DNA of 53,711 bases, taken from the NCBI GenBank assembly GCA_038108875.1, contig JAYNII010000009.1, positions 1 through 53,711 of the forward strand. The letters are read 5' to 3'. The position numbers were made by a program, and so were the translations under genes. The stretch comes from VMDH01 sp038108875 (GTDB lineage: Bacteria > Pseudomonadota > Gammaproteobacteria > Magnimaribacterales > D2472). Positions 43,189 to 52,600 of the stretch are shown in pieces; the stretch's first letter is position 1, and each line of letters starts with the position of its first letter. Below the pieces are notes generated by a model. It did not search any database and was not told the origin of the DNA. It saw only the letters and a list, made by a program, of their open reading frames with translations.

Positions 43189-44578
43189 TTTCATAAGAAA
43201 TTGCAATTTTATCTAGCGCCGTTTTAAAGGCTGCAGTTCTTAAATCTGGGATATTGTTTTCTATCATTGCATCTCTCACTTTTCTATAAGCGTCACAGAT
43301 CATATCATCAAGGCCTGAGCGAATGAGATCAATCTCTTCAACTCCGTTGGTAAATTTATCCTTAAATTTATCGGGCATTGATTTACCTGTCATGGTTTCT
43401 AGAGCATCAATCAATGTTTTCATCTGTTCAAAATTTCTTCTTTTTTCGAGTCTGCCAAATCTAATATGTTGCAAGTTTCTTACCCATTCAAAGTAGCTCA
43501 CTATAACCCCACCTGAGTTTGCCAAAATATCTGGAATAATAACAATTCCCATATCGTTGAGAATTTGATCGGCCTCATAGCTAATAGGTCCGTTTGCAGC
43601 TTCTACTATTAAGTTAGATTTAATCGATTTAGCATTAGCTAGGTTAATTACATTTTCTACAGCAGCAGGGATTAAAATATCGTACTTTTCGGTTAATAGT
43701 GAAGACGAATTCTCAACAAATTTACCTTCCTCGCAACCCGCAAAAGTACCATTTTTAGTAAGGTACTCTTTTGCTCTCTCTACGTCGATTCCATCCGTAT
43801 TAAGCAGAGCTCCTTGATGTTCCATAATACTGATGATCTTGCAACCGTCTTCTTTTGCCAAGAATTTTGCTGCATGATAGCCAACGTTTCCAAATCCTTG
43901 AATACCAATTTTTTTACCTTCTAGACCGCCCTTAAATTTTGCTTTTTTAATATCGTCTTCATGACGAAAGAACTCACGAATTATGAATTGAATTCCTCTG
44001 CCTGTTGCCTCTACTCTTCCTGCTATACCTCCTTTACCAAGCGGTTTACCAGTCACGCATGCTTTTCCGTTAATATCAGCAGGATTCATGATGCGATACT
44101 CATCTGCAATCCATGCCATCTCTCGAGTGCCTGTGCCCATATCTGGAGCAGGTACGTTTCTAGCGGGATCGATCATGTCTCTTTTGATCAGCTCTTGGGC
44201 AAACCTTCTGGTAATTTTCTCTAATTCATTAACTTCCCACTCATGAGGATTTATTCTTAAAGCACCTTTCGACCCTCCATATGGGACTTCCACAATGGCA
44301 TTTTTGTAGGTCATTAAAGCAGCCAGGCCTTCCACCTCTGCTAAGTTTGCTTCCGGACTGTATCTAATACCGCCTTTAACCGGTTCAAAGTGTTCAGAGT
44401 GCACGCAACGCCATCCCTGAAAAGTATGGACTTTACCTCTTAATTTCACTCCAAAATTGACTGAGTAAGTGGCATTTGGACTTTTAATACGGTAAGCAAG
44501 ATCTTCACCAATATTGGTATAAGCTAATGCTTTATCTACCAATTTATTTGTAGATTCTAGCAACGACTGATCTGACAT
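43175..44578 (-). CDS. Glu/Leu/Phe/Val dehydrogenase (glutamate dehydrogenase type)
   Basis: Reversible NAD(P)-dependent oxidative deamination, most likely of glutamate. The 467-residue protein has the substrate-binding KGGIRYSP (about 68-75) and MTYKNAIVEVPYGGSKG with K92 and catalytic K104, PAPDMGTG, the Rossmann motif GFGNVGYHAAKFL and late NSGGVIVSYFEW. The coenzyme preference is not clear from sequence. The gene stands alone, its start about 60 bases from tRNA-His on the other strand. Confidence 0.9.
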   Translation of the reverse strand: MSDQSLLESTNKLVDKALAYTNIGEDLAYRIKSPNATYSVNFGVKLRGKVHTFQGWRCVHSEHFEPVKGGIRYSPEANLAEVEGLAALMTYKNAIVEVPYGGSKGALRINPHEWEVNELEKITRRFAQELIKRDMIDPARNVPAPDMGTGTREMAWIADEYRIMNPADINGKACVTGKPLGKGGIAGRVEATGRGIQFIIREFFRHEDDIKKAKFKGGLEGKKIGIQGFGNVGYHAAKFLAKEDGCKIISIMEHQGALLNTDGIDVERAKEYLTKNGTFAGCEEGKFVENSSSLLTEKYDILIPAAVENVINLANAKSIKSNLIVEAANGPISYEADQILNDMGIVIIPDILANSGGVIVSYFEWVRNLQHIRFGRLEKRRNFEQMKTLIDALETMTGKSMPDKFKDKFTNGVEEIDLIRSGLDDMICDAYRKVRDAMIENNIPDLRTAAFKTALDKIAISYETIGL

Positions 44579-44621
44579 CGATCCCCCTCAATTAATAGTG
44601 TAGATTATAGTATTTTTCTCT

Positions 44622-44627
44622 TATAAT
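44622..44627 (+). promoter_or_regulatory. -10 element of the tRNA-His promoter
   Basis: A consensus TATAAT lies 14 bases before the tRNA, followed by a GTGCC stretch like the GC-rich discriminator of growth-regulated stable RNA promoters. A convincing -35 is not seen. Read-through would also serve tig. Confidence 0.55.
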
Positions 44628-44641
44628 AGTGCCTTTTTTAT

Positions 44642-44719
44642 GGCGGGCGTAGCTCAGTTGGTCAGAGCGCTGGATTGTGGCTCCGGAGGTCGTGGGTTCG
44701 AAACCCATCGTTCGCCCCA
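44642..44719 (+). tRNA. tRNA-His (anticodon GTG)
   Basis: A 78-base gene including the encoded G-1 that pairs with C73, diagnostic of tRNA-His. The acceptor GCGGGCG pairs with CGTTCGC with two G-T pairs. The anticodon stem CTGGA/TCCGG has loop TTGTGGC, and CCA is encoded. It lies 22 bases upstream of tig. Confidence 0.97.
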
Positions 44720-44741
44720 TCGATACACAGGACTAATTTAA

Positions 44742-46043
44742 ATGCCCAGTAAACTAACAAAACTCAAGGCTCTCGAAAGAAAACTTACCGTAACCATTCC
44801 CTCTGAACAGTATTTAGGTAAGTTTAATCAAAAAATTAAAAAAGTAGGTAGTCATGCAAAATTGGATGGATTTAGGAAAGGAAAAGTTCCTACCGATGTT
44901 TTAAAACAAAGGTACGGAGATTCCGTCCATTTTGAAGTTTTAAATGAATTGATCCAAGAATCTTACCCTAAAGAACTTGATGCGAACAAAATCAAACCAG
45001 CTAGCCACCCAAAAATTCAAATAGAAAGCGAAGATAGTCGTAAAGCCATAATTTACACAGCAGTATTTGAAGTTTTTCCTGAAATTAAACCAAAATTTAC
45101 ACGTTGGAGCTCCTACGACAAGACATCTATTGAGTTTGACGATCAAGATATTAAAGATGCTTCAAAGGATATTCAGAGCAGGTATTGTCATTGGCATGAA
45201 ACCTCCAGATCAGCCCAAGATGGCGATAGGTTAGATATTGATTTTGAAGGGACCATAGCCGGAGAAGCATTTGAGGGAAACAATGCCAAAAATTTTCAAT
45301 TAGAGCTTGGCTCAAAATCTATGATTCCAGGGTTTGAGGAGCAGCTTGTTGGCCACAATACCAATGATGAATTTTCAATTACTTGTTCGTTCCCTGAGAG
45401 CTACTTCAAAACCGATCTCGCTGGGAAAGAAGTAGTTTTCAAAATCAAGTTAAACAAGATTGAAGAAAAGCATCTTGCAAAACTTGATAAAGAACTTTTC
45501 GAAGCTCTGGGTATGGAGGCAGCTACCGAAGAGGAGTATCTAGTTGAACTTAGAAAACGAATGAGCCAAGAAGTAGCTCTCCAGGAAGATTCCCTTACCA
45601 AGGAATCAATCTATGAGTTGCTTCTTAAAACCAACTCCTTTGATGCTCCCCATGCTATCGTGCAAGAGCAGGCAGCGCTAATGAGAAAAGATTCTCTTAT
45701 GAGAATTGGTAAGAGCGTTGAAGATGCCGACGATACTCTTTTTCCCTTGGATACGTTTCTGAAAGACGCTGAAAAAAGAGTCAAACTCGATCTTTTATTT
45801 AGTGAACTTGTAAAACACTTTGAAATCAGTGTATCTAAAGAAGATATCAATGCTTACACTGAAGAAGAAGCTAGCAAATATAAAGATCCAACCCAATTCA
45901 AAGAATGGGTCAAGACTAATCCAAGGTTTACTGAAAACTATAGAATGATCATTCTTGAAAAAAAATTGATTGAAAAATTAGAAAAAGTACTTAAATCTAA
46001 AGATAAGAGAATAAAATTTAAGGAACTAGCTAATAAAACATGA
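44742..46043 (+). CDS. tig: Trigger factor
   Basis: Ribosome-bound chaperone and prolyl isomerase. The 433-residue protein has the N-terminal ribosome-docking domain with the loop LDGFRKGKVP (signature GFRxGxxP, near residue 45), an FKBP domain (GDRLDIDFEGTIAGEAFEG, about 161-179; ELGSKSMIPGFEEQL), and a helical C-terminal chaperone cradle. It opens the conserved tig-clpP-clpX-lon block, overlapping clpP by four bases. Confidence 0.96.
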   Translation: MPSKLTKLKALERKLTVTIPSEQYLGKFNQKIKKVGSHAKLDGFRKGKVPTDVLKQRYGDSVHFEVLNELIQESYPKELDANKIKPASHPKIQIESEDSRKAIIYTAVFEVFPEIKPKFTRWSSYDKTSIEFDDQDIKDASKDIQSRYCHWHETSRSAQDGDRLDIDFEGTIAGEAFEGNNAKNFQLELGSKSMIPGFEEQLVGHNTNDEFSITCSFPESYFKTDLAGKEVVFKIKLNKIEEKHLAKLDKELFEALGMEAATEEEYLVELRKRMSQEVALQEDSLTKESIYELLLKTNSFDAPHAIVQEQAALMRKDSLMRIGKSVEDADDTLFPLDTFLKDAEKRVKLDLLFSELVKHFEISVSKEDINAYTEEEASKYKDPTQFKEWVKTNPRFTENYRMIILEKKLIEKLEKVLKSKDKRIKFKELANKT

Positions 46044-46660
46044 AAAATACACAAACTTATAATTCAGCATTGATACCTATGGTGGTTGAGCAAACCTCCA
46101 GAGGGGAGAGAGCCTTCGACATTTATTCTCGACTTCTTAAGGAGAGAATTATCTTCTTAAGCGGCCCTATTGATGATTATATCTCGAATCTAGTGGTTGC
46201 TCAGTTGCTTTTCTTAGAGAGCGAGAATCCAGATAAAGATATTAGTCTTTATATTAATTCACCCGGTGGAGTCATATCCTCTGGACTTGCTATCTACGAC
46301 ACCATGCAATTTATTTCTCCGGATGTCTCTACCTTGTGCATCGGTCAAGCTGCCAGCATGGGCGCACTTTTAATGGCTGGTGGTGCAAAAGGAAAAAGAT
46401 TTGCATTGCCCAATTCAAGGATCATGATTCATCAGCCATTAGGTGGCTATCAAGGTCAAGCATCCGATATCGAAATTCATGCGAAAGAAATTTTATACAT
46501 GAAAAATAAAGTGAATGAAATTTTGGCAAAACATACGGGTAAAACACTCAAAAAAATTGAACAAGATACGGATCGCGATAATTTCTTAAATGCAGTGGAT
46601 GCAAAAAACTATGGTTTAATCGACGAAATTCTTGAGGAAAGAGGAGCAAATGGAAAGTAG
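46040..46660 (+). CDS. clpP: ATP-dependent Clp protease proteolytic subunit
   Basis: Serine protease barrel of ClpXP. The catalytic triad is S106 (QAASMGALLM), H131 (MIHQPLGG) and D180 (DTDRDNF), with YINSPGGVISSGLAIYDTMQ forming the oxyanion region. Its 206 residues include a short propeptide. It overlaps tig by four bases and clpX by eleven. Confidence 0.97.
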   Translation: MKNTQTYNSALIPMVVEQTSRGERAFDIYSRLLKERIIFLSGPIDDYISNLVVAQLLFLESENPDKDISLYINSPGGVISSGLAIYDTMQFISPDVSTLCIGQAASMGALLMAGGAKGKRFALPNSRIMIHQPLGGYQGQASDIEIHAKEILYMKNKVNEILAKHTGKTLKKIEQDTDRDNFLNAVDAKNYGLIDEILEERGANGK

Positions 46661-47900
46661 TGACAATAATAGTTTGACCTGTTCTTTTTGTGGTAAAAAT
46701 CAAGAAGATGTCAAAAAGCTAATCGCAGGACCCAGTGTTTATATTTGTGATGAATGCGTTGATCTTTGTATAGACATTATCGATGAGGAAGTCAAATCTG
46801 AGGATGATGAATCTTCCCTTAAAAATCTGCCATCACCATTAGAGATTTTTAATGAGTTAGAAGAATACGTTATCGGCCAAGACAATGCCAAAAAAGTCCT
46901 TGCTGTTGCGGTCTACAATCACTACAAAAGACTTAGATCGGCTAACAAAAAAGATGTCGTAGAGTTACAGAAGAGTAACGTCCTCTTGCTTGGACCTACA
47001 GGGAGTGGAAAAACTCTGCTCGCTCAGACGTTAGCTAGAATTCTAAACGTTCCGTTTACTATTGCTGACGCGACCACCCTTACTGAAGCAGGTTACGTTG
47101 GAGAGGATGTAGAAAATATTATCCAAAAATTGCTGCAGAAGTGTGATTACGATCCAGAGAAAGCAAAATTGGGAATTGTGTATATTGATGAGATTGACAA
47201 AATTGCCAGAAAATCAGATAACCCCTCTATTACTCGTGATGTATCAGGTGAAGGTGTTCAACAAGCACTCCTTAAGCTAATCGAGGGCACGATTGCCTCT
47301 ATTCCTCCCCAAGGAGGCAGAAAACATCCACAACAAGAATTTATTCAAATTGATACTTCCAATATTCTATTTATTTGCGGAGGAGCTTTTTCTGGAATAG
47401 AAGAAATTATTAAGCGCAGAACGGACAAATCAGGAATCGGCTTTGGCGCAGATGTAAAAGACACCAAATCCAGTAAATCGGATATTGTGGATAAATTAGA
47501 ACCCGAAGATTTGATTAAGTTTGGTTTGATACCGGAATTTGTGGGAAGGTTACCTGTCATTTCAAATCTGCACGAACTGGATGAAGCAGCGCTTGTAAAA
47601 ATTCTTAAAGAACCCAAGAATGCCCTTGTTGAACAATACAAATATCTTTTTAATTTGGATAATGTAACCATAGATTTTAGGGATGAAGCCTTGGTGGAGA
47701 TTGCTAAGCAAGCTATGGCAAGAAAGACCGGAGCGCGCGGGTTAAGATCTATTATGGAAAATATACTCATGGACACCATGTTTGAACTTCCCAATCAAGA
47801 CCTTGAAAAAGTCATCATTGATGAAAACTGTGTCAAACATGCTACCGATCCTATTAAAGTTTATAAATCTAGAAAGAAAAAAACTTCCTCAGCTAGTTGA
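46650..47900 (+). CDS. clpX: ATP-dependent Clp protease ATP-binding subunit ClpX
   Basis: AAA+ unfoldase that feeds ClpP. The ATG at 46650 is chosen, with a GAGGAG ribosome binding site four bases ahead; an earlier in-frame TTG at 46632 would add six residues not seen in the family. The N-terminal zinc finger (CSFCGKN ... YICDECVDLC) is followed by Walker A GPTGSGKT, pore loop GYVGED, Walker B IDEIDKI and the RKTGARGLRSI sensor 2 block. The length of 416 is close to E. coli. Confidence 0.97.
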   Translation: MESSDNNSLTCSFCGKNQEDVKKLIAGPSVYICDECVDLCIDIIDEEVKSEDDESSLKNLPSPLEIFNELEEYVIGQDNAKKVLAVAVYNHYKRLRSANKKDVVELQKSNVLLLGPTGSGKTLLAQTLARILNVPFTIADATTLTEAGYVGEDVENIIQKLLQKCDYDPEKAKLGIVYIDEIDKIARKSDNPSITRDVSGEGVQQALLKLIEGTIASIPPQGGRKHPQQEFIQIDTSNILFICGGAFSGIEEIIKRRTDKSGIGFGADVKDTKSSKSDIVDKLEPEDLIKFGLIPEFVGRLPVISNLHELDEAALVKILKEPKNALVEQYKYLFNLDNVTIDFRDEALVEIAKQAMARKTGARGLRSIMENILMDTMFELPNQDLEKVIIDENCVKHATDPIKVYKSRKKKTSSAS

Positions 47901-47921
47901 TATTTTTGATATTCACCCCAT
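47896..47921 (+). promoter_or_regulatory. Possible sigma-32 promoter of lon
   Basis: GTTGAT (47896-47901), 14 bases, CCCCAT (47916-47921). The -10 core is a perfect sigma-32 match and the -35 matches four of six positions. lon is sigma-32 controlled in E. coli. Transcription would start only a few bases before or at the lon ATG (47931). Confidence 0.4.
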
Positions 47922-47930
47922 CATACTTGT

Positions 47931-50345
47931 ATGGCGATATTAAAATTTAATCATCCAGTGATTCCACTGAGAGATCTTGTCGTATTTCCTGGCGGTGTCA
48001 CAACTTTGTTTGTTGGTAGATCAAAGTCTGTCAAGGCTCTTACCGAAGCTATGGGAGTAGATAAAAAAATTGTCTTACTCACGCAACAAGACCCCTCAGA
48101 AGATGATCCAAAACTTAAAAATCTTAATAAGATAGGGACCCTGGCATCAATATTGCAATTGATTAAGCTTCCCGATGGGAATGTTAAAGTTCTTGTGGAA
48201 GGCATTCAGCGAATCAAGGTCTTGGGGGAAGTTGAATCCTCTGAGTATCTAAAAGTTCAATGCGAAGTAGTTGAAGATCATGAGCTGGAAGCTAAGGATG
48301 CTGCCAATTTAGGAAATTTTATTAAGGCTAAATTTTCCGATTACATAAAACTTACCAAAAAAGTTGCACCAGAAGTTCTTGCAACTATTGATGCCATCGA
48401 TGAAACCTCGAGGGTTATAGATGCTATTGCTTCCCATCTCCCAATTAAAATTGAAAAAGCTCAGGAAATTCTCGATACCCAAGACATTCAACTGAGAGCA
48501 GATCTTTTGATTGGGTTGCTTGAATCTCAGATAGACGCCATAGATGTCGATCGCAAGATTCGCGACAGAGTGAAAAAGCAAATGGAAAAATCACAACGCG
48601 AGTATTACCTGAATGAGCAAATTAAAGCAGCTCAACAAGAGCTGGGTAAAATTACTGACGAGGGCGATGAATTAGCTGAGCTTGAAAAACAAATTAAAAA
48701 ATCTGGAATGAGCAAAGAAGCTCTTAAGAAAGCCGATAACGAACTCTCCAAGTTTAAATTGATGTCGCCAATGTCTGCCGAGGCCTCCGTTATCCGCTCT
48801 TACCTGGATTGGTTAGTCTCTGCCCCTTGGAAGAAGAGTTCTAAAATCAAGAACAATCTTCCGGAAGCCTCAAGAATATTGGATGAAGATCATTATGGTT
48901 TAGAGGAAGTCAAAGAGAGAATTCTTGAGTACCTAGCAGTCCAACAAAGGGTAAAAAAACTTAAAGCTCCCGTCTTGTGTTTAGTGGGCCCTCCTGGAGT
49001 AGGTAAGACATCATTAGGACAATCCATTGCTAGAGCGACCAACAGAGAATTTGTTCGCATGTCCTTGGGTGGAGTGAGGGATGAGGCAGAGATCAGAGGA
49101 CACAGAAGAACTTACATAGGTTCGATGCCTGGAAAGATCATTCAAAAACTCTCTAAGGTTGGCGTTAAGAACCCGCTTTTCTTGCTGGATGAGATAGATA
49201 AGATGGGCATGGACTACCGAGGCGACCCTGCATCTGCTTTACTTGAAGTGTTAGATCCAGAACAAAACAGTACATTTTCAGATCATTACTTGGAAGTAGA
49301 TTTTGATCTTTCGGAAGTGATGTTTATTTGCACTGCAAACAGTCTAAATATTCCAAACCCACTATTGGATCGCATGGAATTAATAAGAATTCCAGGATAT
49401 ATCGAAGATGAAAAGTTAAATATTGCTAAGGAGTATCTTTTACCCAAGCAATTAGAGAGGAATGGTTTGCAAGCAACAGAAGTTGCCATAAGCGATTCTA
49501 CTATTTTAGATTTAATCAGACATTACACTCGCGAAGCAGGCGTTAGGGGTTTAGAGCGGCAAATTGCAAAGATCTTACGCAAAGTTGTGAAAGAAAGAAT
49601 CATGGCAGAAAGTAAATCCAAAGATGTTAAAACCACCAAAGTTACCACCAAAAACCTTGAGCACTTTTCCGGAGTTAGAAAATTTAGGTACGGTATCGCC
49701 GATCAAGAAAATATTGTTGGCAAAGTCTCGGGCTTAGCATGGACCGAAGTTGGCGGGGAGATGCTTACCATAGAGGCTTCCTATGTTCCTGGAAAGGGCA
49801 ACATTATCAAAACGGGTTCACTGGGTGAGGTCATGCAGGAATCTATCCAGGCTGCTCTGACCGTGGTTAGATCTCGTTCCCAAAATCTTGGCATCGATCA
49901 GTCCTTTCATGAAAAGTTTGATGTTCACATTCACGTCCCTGAAGGTGCAACTCCTAAAGATGGTCCTAGCGCGGGAATTGGTATGTCTACAGCGCTTATT
50001 TCTCTTTTCACTGGCATCCCAGTTAGGGCTGATACCGCCATGACTGGGGAGATAACTCTGCACGGGCAGGTGCTTAAAATTGGAGGGTTAAAAGAAAAGC
50101 TTCTTGCAGCTAAGCGTGCTGGTATTCAGAGAGTGATCATTCCTTTTGACAATAAAGATGAACTCAAAGAGATTCCTAAAAAGATTACCCAGTCCCTTAA
50201 AATCATTCCAGTCAAATGGGTGGATGAAGTCATTTCAGAAGCCCTGACCGATGAGCCTGTTCCGCTTAAGATTAAAAAAAATAAGTCTCTTAAAGTTCAG
50301 GCACAAAAAAATCCAGTCAGAGCCTCAAAACCCAAAACGCATTAA
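47931..50345 (+). CDS. lon: ATP-dependent protease Lon
   Basis: Homo-hexameric AAA+ serine protease that degrades misfolded and regulatory proteins. It has the N-terminal substrate domain (VIPLRDLVVFPGG at residue 10 onward), a coiled-coil region near 200-240, Walker A GPPGVGKT (353-360), Walker B LFLLDEIDKM, and the proteolytic domain with S680 (DGPSAGIGM) and the GLKEKLLAA lysine. Its 804 residues are normal. No ribosome binding site is visible upstream of the ATG, unlike its neighbours. Confidence 0.97.
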   Translation: MAILKFNHPVIPLRDLVVFPGGVTTLFVGRSKSVKALTEAMGVDKKIVLLTQQDPSEDDPKLKNLNKIGTLASILQLIKLPDGNVKVLVEGIQRIKVLGEVESSEYLKVQCEVVEDHELEAKDAANLGNFIKAKFSDYIKLTKKVAPEVLATIDAIDETSRVIDAIASHLPIKIEKAQEILDTQDIQLRADLLIGLLESQIDAIDVDRKIRDRVKKQMEKSQREYYLNEQIKAAQQELGKITDEGDELAELEKQIKKSGMSKEALKKADNELSKFKLMSPMSAEASVIRSYLDWLVSAPWKKSSKIKNNLPEASRILDEDHYGLEEVKERILEYLAVQQRVKKLKAPVLCLVGPPGVGKTSLGQSIARATNREFVRMSLGGVRDEAEIRGHRRTYIGSMPGKIIQKLSKVGVKNPLFLLDEIDKMGMDYRGDPASALLEVLDPEQNSTFSDHYLEVDFDLSEVMFICTANSLNIPNPLLDRMELIRIPGYIEDEKLNIAKEYLLPKQLERNGLQATEVAISDSTILDLIRHYTREAGVRGLERQIAKILRKVVKERIMAESKSKDVKTTKVTTKNLEHFSGVRKFRYGIADQENIVGKVSGLAWTEVGGEMLTIEASYVPGKGNIIKTGSLGEVMQESIQAALTVVRSRSQNLGIDQSFHEKFDVHIHVPEGATPKDGPSAGIGMSTALISLFTGIPVRADTAMTGEITLHGQVLKIGGLKEKLLAAKRAGIQRVIIPFDNKDELKEIPKKITQSLKIIPVKWVDEVISEALTDEPVPLKIKKNKSLKVQAQKNPVRASKPKTH

Positions 50346-50359
50346 AACGTCTTCAATGC

Positions 50360-50388
50360 TTGACTTTTGTGCTGCTATCGACTTTCAT
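50360..50388 (+). promoter_or_regulatory. Promoter of hupB
   Basis: TTGACT (50360-50365), 17 bases, TTTCAT (50383-50388), in the 79-base gap between lon and hupB. It is followed by a strong GAGAGGAG ribosome binding site. The -10 matches four of six bases. Confidence 0.45.
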
Positions 50389-50424
50389 AGCTATATCTAT
50401 TTCTATTTTTGAGAGGAGAAACAC

Positions 50425-50697
50425 ATGAATAAATCTGATTTAGTAGATGCAGTAGCTTCAGCTGCTGATCTTTCAAAAGCTTCAGCTGGTAGAGCGGTTG
50501 ATGCAGTTTTTAATTCCATTGGCGGCGCCTTAGGAAAAGGGGATACTGTTTCACTTGTTGGTTTTGGAACATTTTCTGTTCGAAAAAGAGCAGCTAGAAC
50601 CGGTAGAAATCCACAAACAGGAGCGACGATTCAAATTAAAGCTTCTAAAGTTCCAGGTTTCAAAGCAGGTAAAGGTCTTAAAGATAAAGTTAGATAA
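50425..50697 (+). CDS. hupB: DNA-binding protein HU
   Basis: Nucleoid protein that bends DNA. The 90-residue protein has the N-terminal dimer helices (MNKSDLVDAVASAADLSKASA), the signature GFGTFSVRKRAARTGRNPQTG with the DNA-contacting arm and its tip proline, and the closing PGFKAGKGLKDKV. Directly followed by a strong terminator, it forms its own transcription unit within the lon-ppiD block. Confidence 0.97.
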   Translation: MNKSDLVDAVASAADLSKASAGRAVDAVFNSIGGALGKGDTVSLVGFGTFSVRKRAARTGRNPQTGATIQIKASKVPGFKAGKGLKDKVR

Positions 50698-50712
50698 TAG
50701 TTTTAACTTGAT

Positions 50713-50745
50713 AAAAAAGGGGTGCAATTGCATCCCTTTTTTTTT
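50713..50745 (+). terminator. Rho-independent terminator after hupB
   Basis: Stem GGGGTGC/GCATCCC (one G-T) with loop AATT, flanked by A6 on the 5' side and T9 on the 3' side. It lies 16 bases after the HU stop and isolates hupB from ppiD. Confidence 0.9.
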
Positions 50746-50776
50746 ATCATGCTCCTTCTGAATAAGGATTAACATT

Positions 50777-52600
50777 ATGCTTGAGTCTGTAAGAAATCTC
50801 CTCTCTGGGAAAACGCTTTTTATTTTGGTTACGTTTTTAGCAATACCCTTCGTATTTTTTGGTTCTACATCCTTTGGCACTGTATTTTCAAGCTTCGGAA
50901 CTGTGAACGGAGAAACTGTTTCACAAACCGACGTTAACTTGGCAGCTTCCAATGTTACCCAAAGATACCAATCGATCTTTGGGGATGAATTTTCTATTGA
51001 TCTTATAGGGGAGGAGCAGTATGCAGAATCTGTTAGACAGGAAATTATTAACCAAAAATTATTACTCTCAGCCGCACGAGCTGCCGATTTAATCGCATCC
51101 GAAAAGCAAGCCAAAAAAGAAATTATTCAGATTGAGAATTTTCAGACCGATGGCCAATTTGATGAAGGTTTATTCCAAAGCGTGGTGAGAGCCAATGGCT
51201 TTACGCCTGATGATTATATTAACCTTGTGCAACAAACCATCAGTATGGATTTTTTTATTCAAGGTTTAACCAATAGTACTTATGTATCTGCTCGCGACAT
51301 AGAAAAATTTATTGTTGCATTTGAAAAAACTAGAGATGTAGATTTTCAATTCATTGATTTTGGTGCTATTAAGGAAACGCAATCAATAAGCGATGAGCAG
51401 ATTAAATCTTTTTATGATGCAAATCCTCTCTTATTTTTAGATAAAGAAAGACGTTCTCTTCAATTCTTGACCTTAAACTCTAAAATTTTTGCCGACGGCA
51501 TCGCAGTCGATGAAACGCTCATTAAAAGCGCTTACGAAGAATACTTAGCAGAACAAAAGAGTAATGTACAAAGAAGAGCTTCTCACCTTATGGTAGATGC
51601 AGCGAATTACAACTCAAAAGATGAAGCATTAGAAAAAATTCGCTCCATAAAAGCAGAACTTGATAACGGAGCTCTTAATTTTGCAGATGCGGTGGTTAAG
51701 TTCAGCGAAGACTCAGCCACCATAAATTCAAACGGAGATCTTGGTTATTCAGCCGGATTTGCCTTCCCAGAAGAATTTGAAGCAGCTTTAGGCGAACTTT
51801 CCTTAAACAGTATCTCCAATATTATTGATCTTGAAGACACTTTACATATTTTAAAACTTACAGAGATAGTAGAGCCTGAGATTAAGTCCTACGCTGAATC
51901 TGCAGATGAATTGAAGCAAGATTATATTGCTGGTGAAGCGGCAGCAAGATTACAGAACGCAATTGCAGGTTACGAAGCAAGAATTCTTGCCGGTGAGAGC
52001 TTTGAAAGTATTTTCGCAGGTGAGAGTTTTGTGTTTCTCAATACTGTGTCTGAAGAAGAGTTGACGCAAGCTACATCCCCCAATCTTACTAAAGAAGTAT
52101 TTGGCAGCAGTGCTCTCAATGCAGTAGCATTTCAAGAAGAAGGCGATGAAGTAACATTTTTTACAATTACGGAAATTATTGAACCCCAATTGCTAACCTT
52201 TGATACAGCAAAAGATTCTGCCAAGGACGAATTAATGACTTCCTTAGCGCAGAACGCATTGGCAGAAATCAATACCACAATTAAAGATCAAGGTCTCAAT
52301 ACCTCATCCACTGATTTTCAAACCTACAAATCGGTTACCAGATATTCTTCGCTCTTGCCAAGAGAAGTAGGTAAAGCACTTTTTCAAGCTAACCTAGAGG
52401 AATTGACCCAAGTCAGCTTGTCGAACGGAGATGTTTATTGGATAAAGGCTACCAACGAGACTTTACCAGATGAATCGCTGATCAACAGTAAGGCAGAACA
52501 ATACGAGCTTATAGTTAATCAAATACAACAACAAAGATACAATATCTATTTAGATAACTTGCTTAGAAAAAATCTGAGAGTGGATCTTAAAAACATTTAA
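50777..52600 (+). CDS. ppiD: Peptidyl-prolyl cis-trans isomerase PpiD-like periplasmic chaperone
   Basis: A 607-residue inner-membrane-anchored folding factor for exported proteins. One N-terminal membrane helix (about residues 15-35) follows a short cytoplasmic LESVRNLLSGKTLF. Then come a SurA-like chaperone domain with the QTDVN and RQEIINQKLLL segments, and a parvulin domain (about 267-360; RRASHLMVD ... EDSATINSNGDLGYSAGF). A long C-terminal second SurA-like region follows. The order after hupB is the same as in E. coli. Its stop overlaps the convergent fabI stop by four bases. Confidence 0.92.
   Translation: MLESVRNLLSGKTLFILVTFLAIPFVFFGSTSFGTVFSSFGTVNGETVSQTDVNLAASNVTQRYQSIFGDEFSIDLIGEEQYAESVRQEIINQKLLLSAARAADLIASEKQAKKEIIQIENFQTDGQFDEGLFQSVVRANGFTPDDYINLVQQTISMDFFIQGLTNSTYVSARDIEKFIVAFEKTRDVDFQFIDFGAIKETQSISDEQIKSFYDANPLLFLDKERRSLQFLTLNSKIFADGIAVDETLIKSAYEEYLAEQKSNVQRRASHLMVDAANYNSKDEALEKIRSIKAELDNGALNFADAVVKFSEDSATINSNGDLGYSAGFAFPEEFEAALGELSLNSISNIIDLEDTLHILKLTEIVEPEIKSYAESADELKQDYIAGEAAARLQNAIAGYEARILAGESFESIFAGESFVFLNTVSEEELTQATSPNLTKEVFGSSALNAVAFQEEGDEVTFFTITEIIEPQLLTFDTAKDSAKDELMTSLAQNALAEINTTIKDQGLNTSSTDFQTYKSVTRYSSLLPREVGKALFQANLEELTQVSLSNGDVYWIKATNETLPDESLINSKAEQYELIVNQIQQQRYNIYLDNLLRKNLRVDLKNI

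Noticed and set aside
50551..51114. Long reverse-strand open frame across hupB and ppiD
   Set aside because: It is antisense to two conserved genes, crosses a strong terminator and has no recognisable domain.
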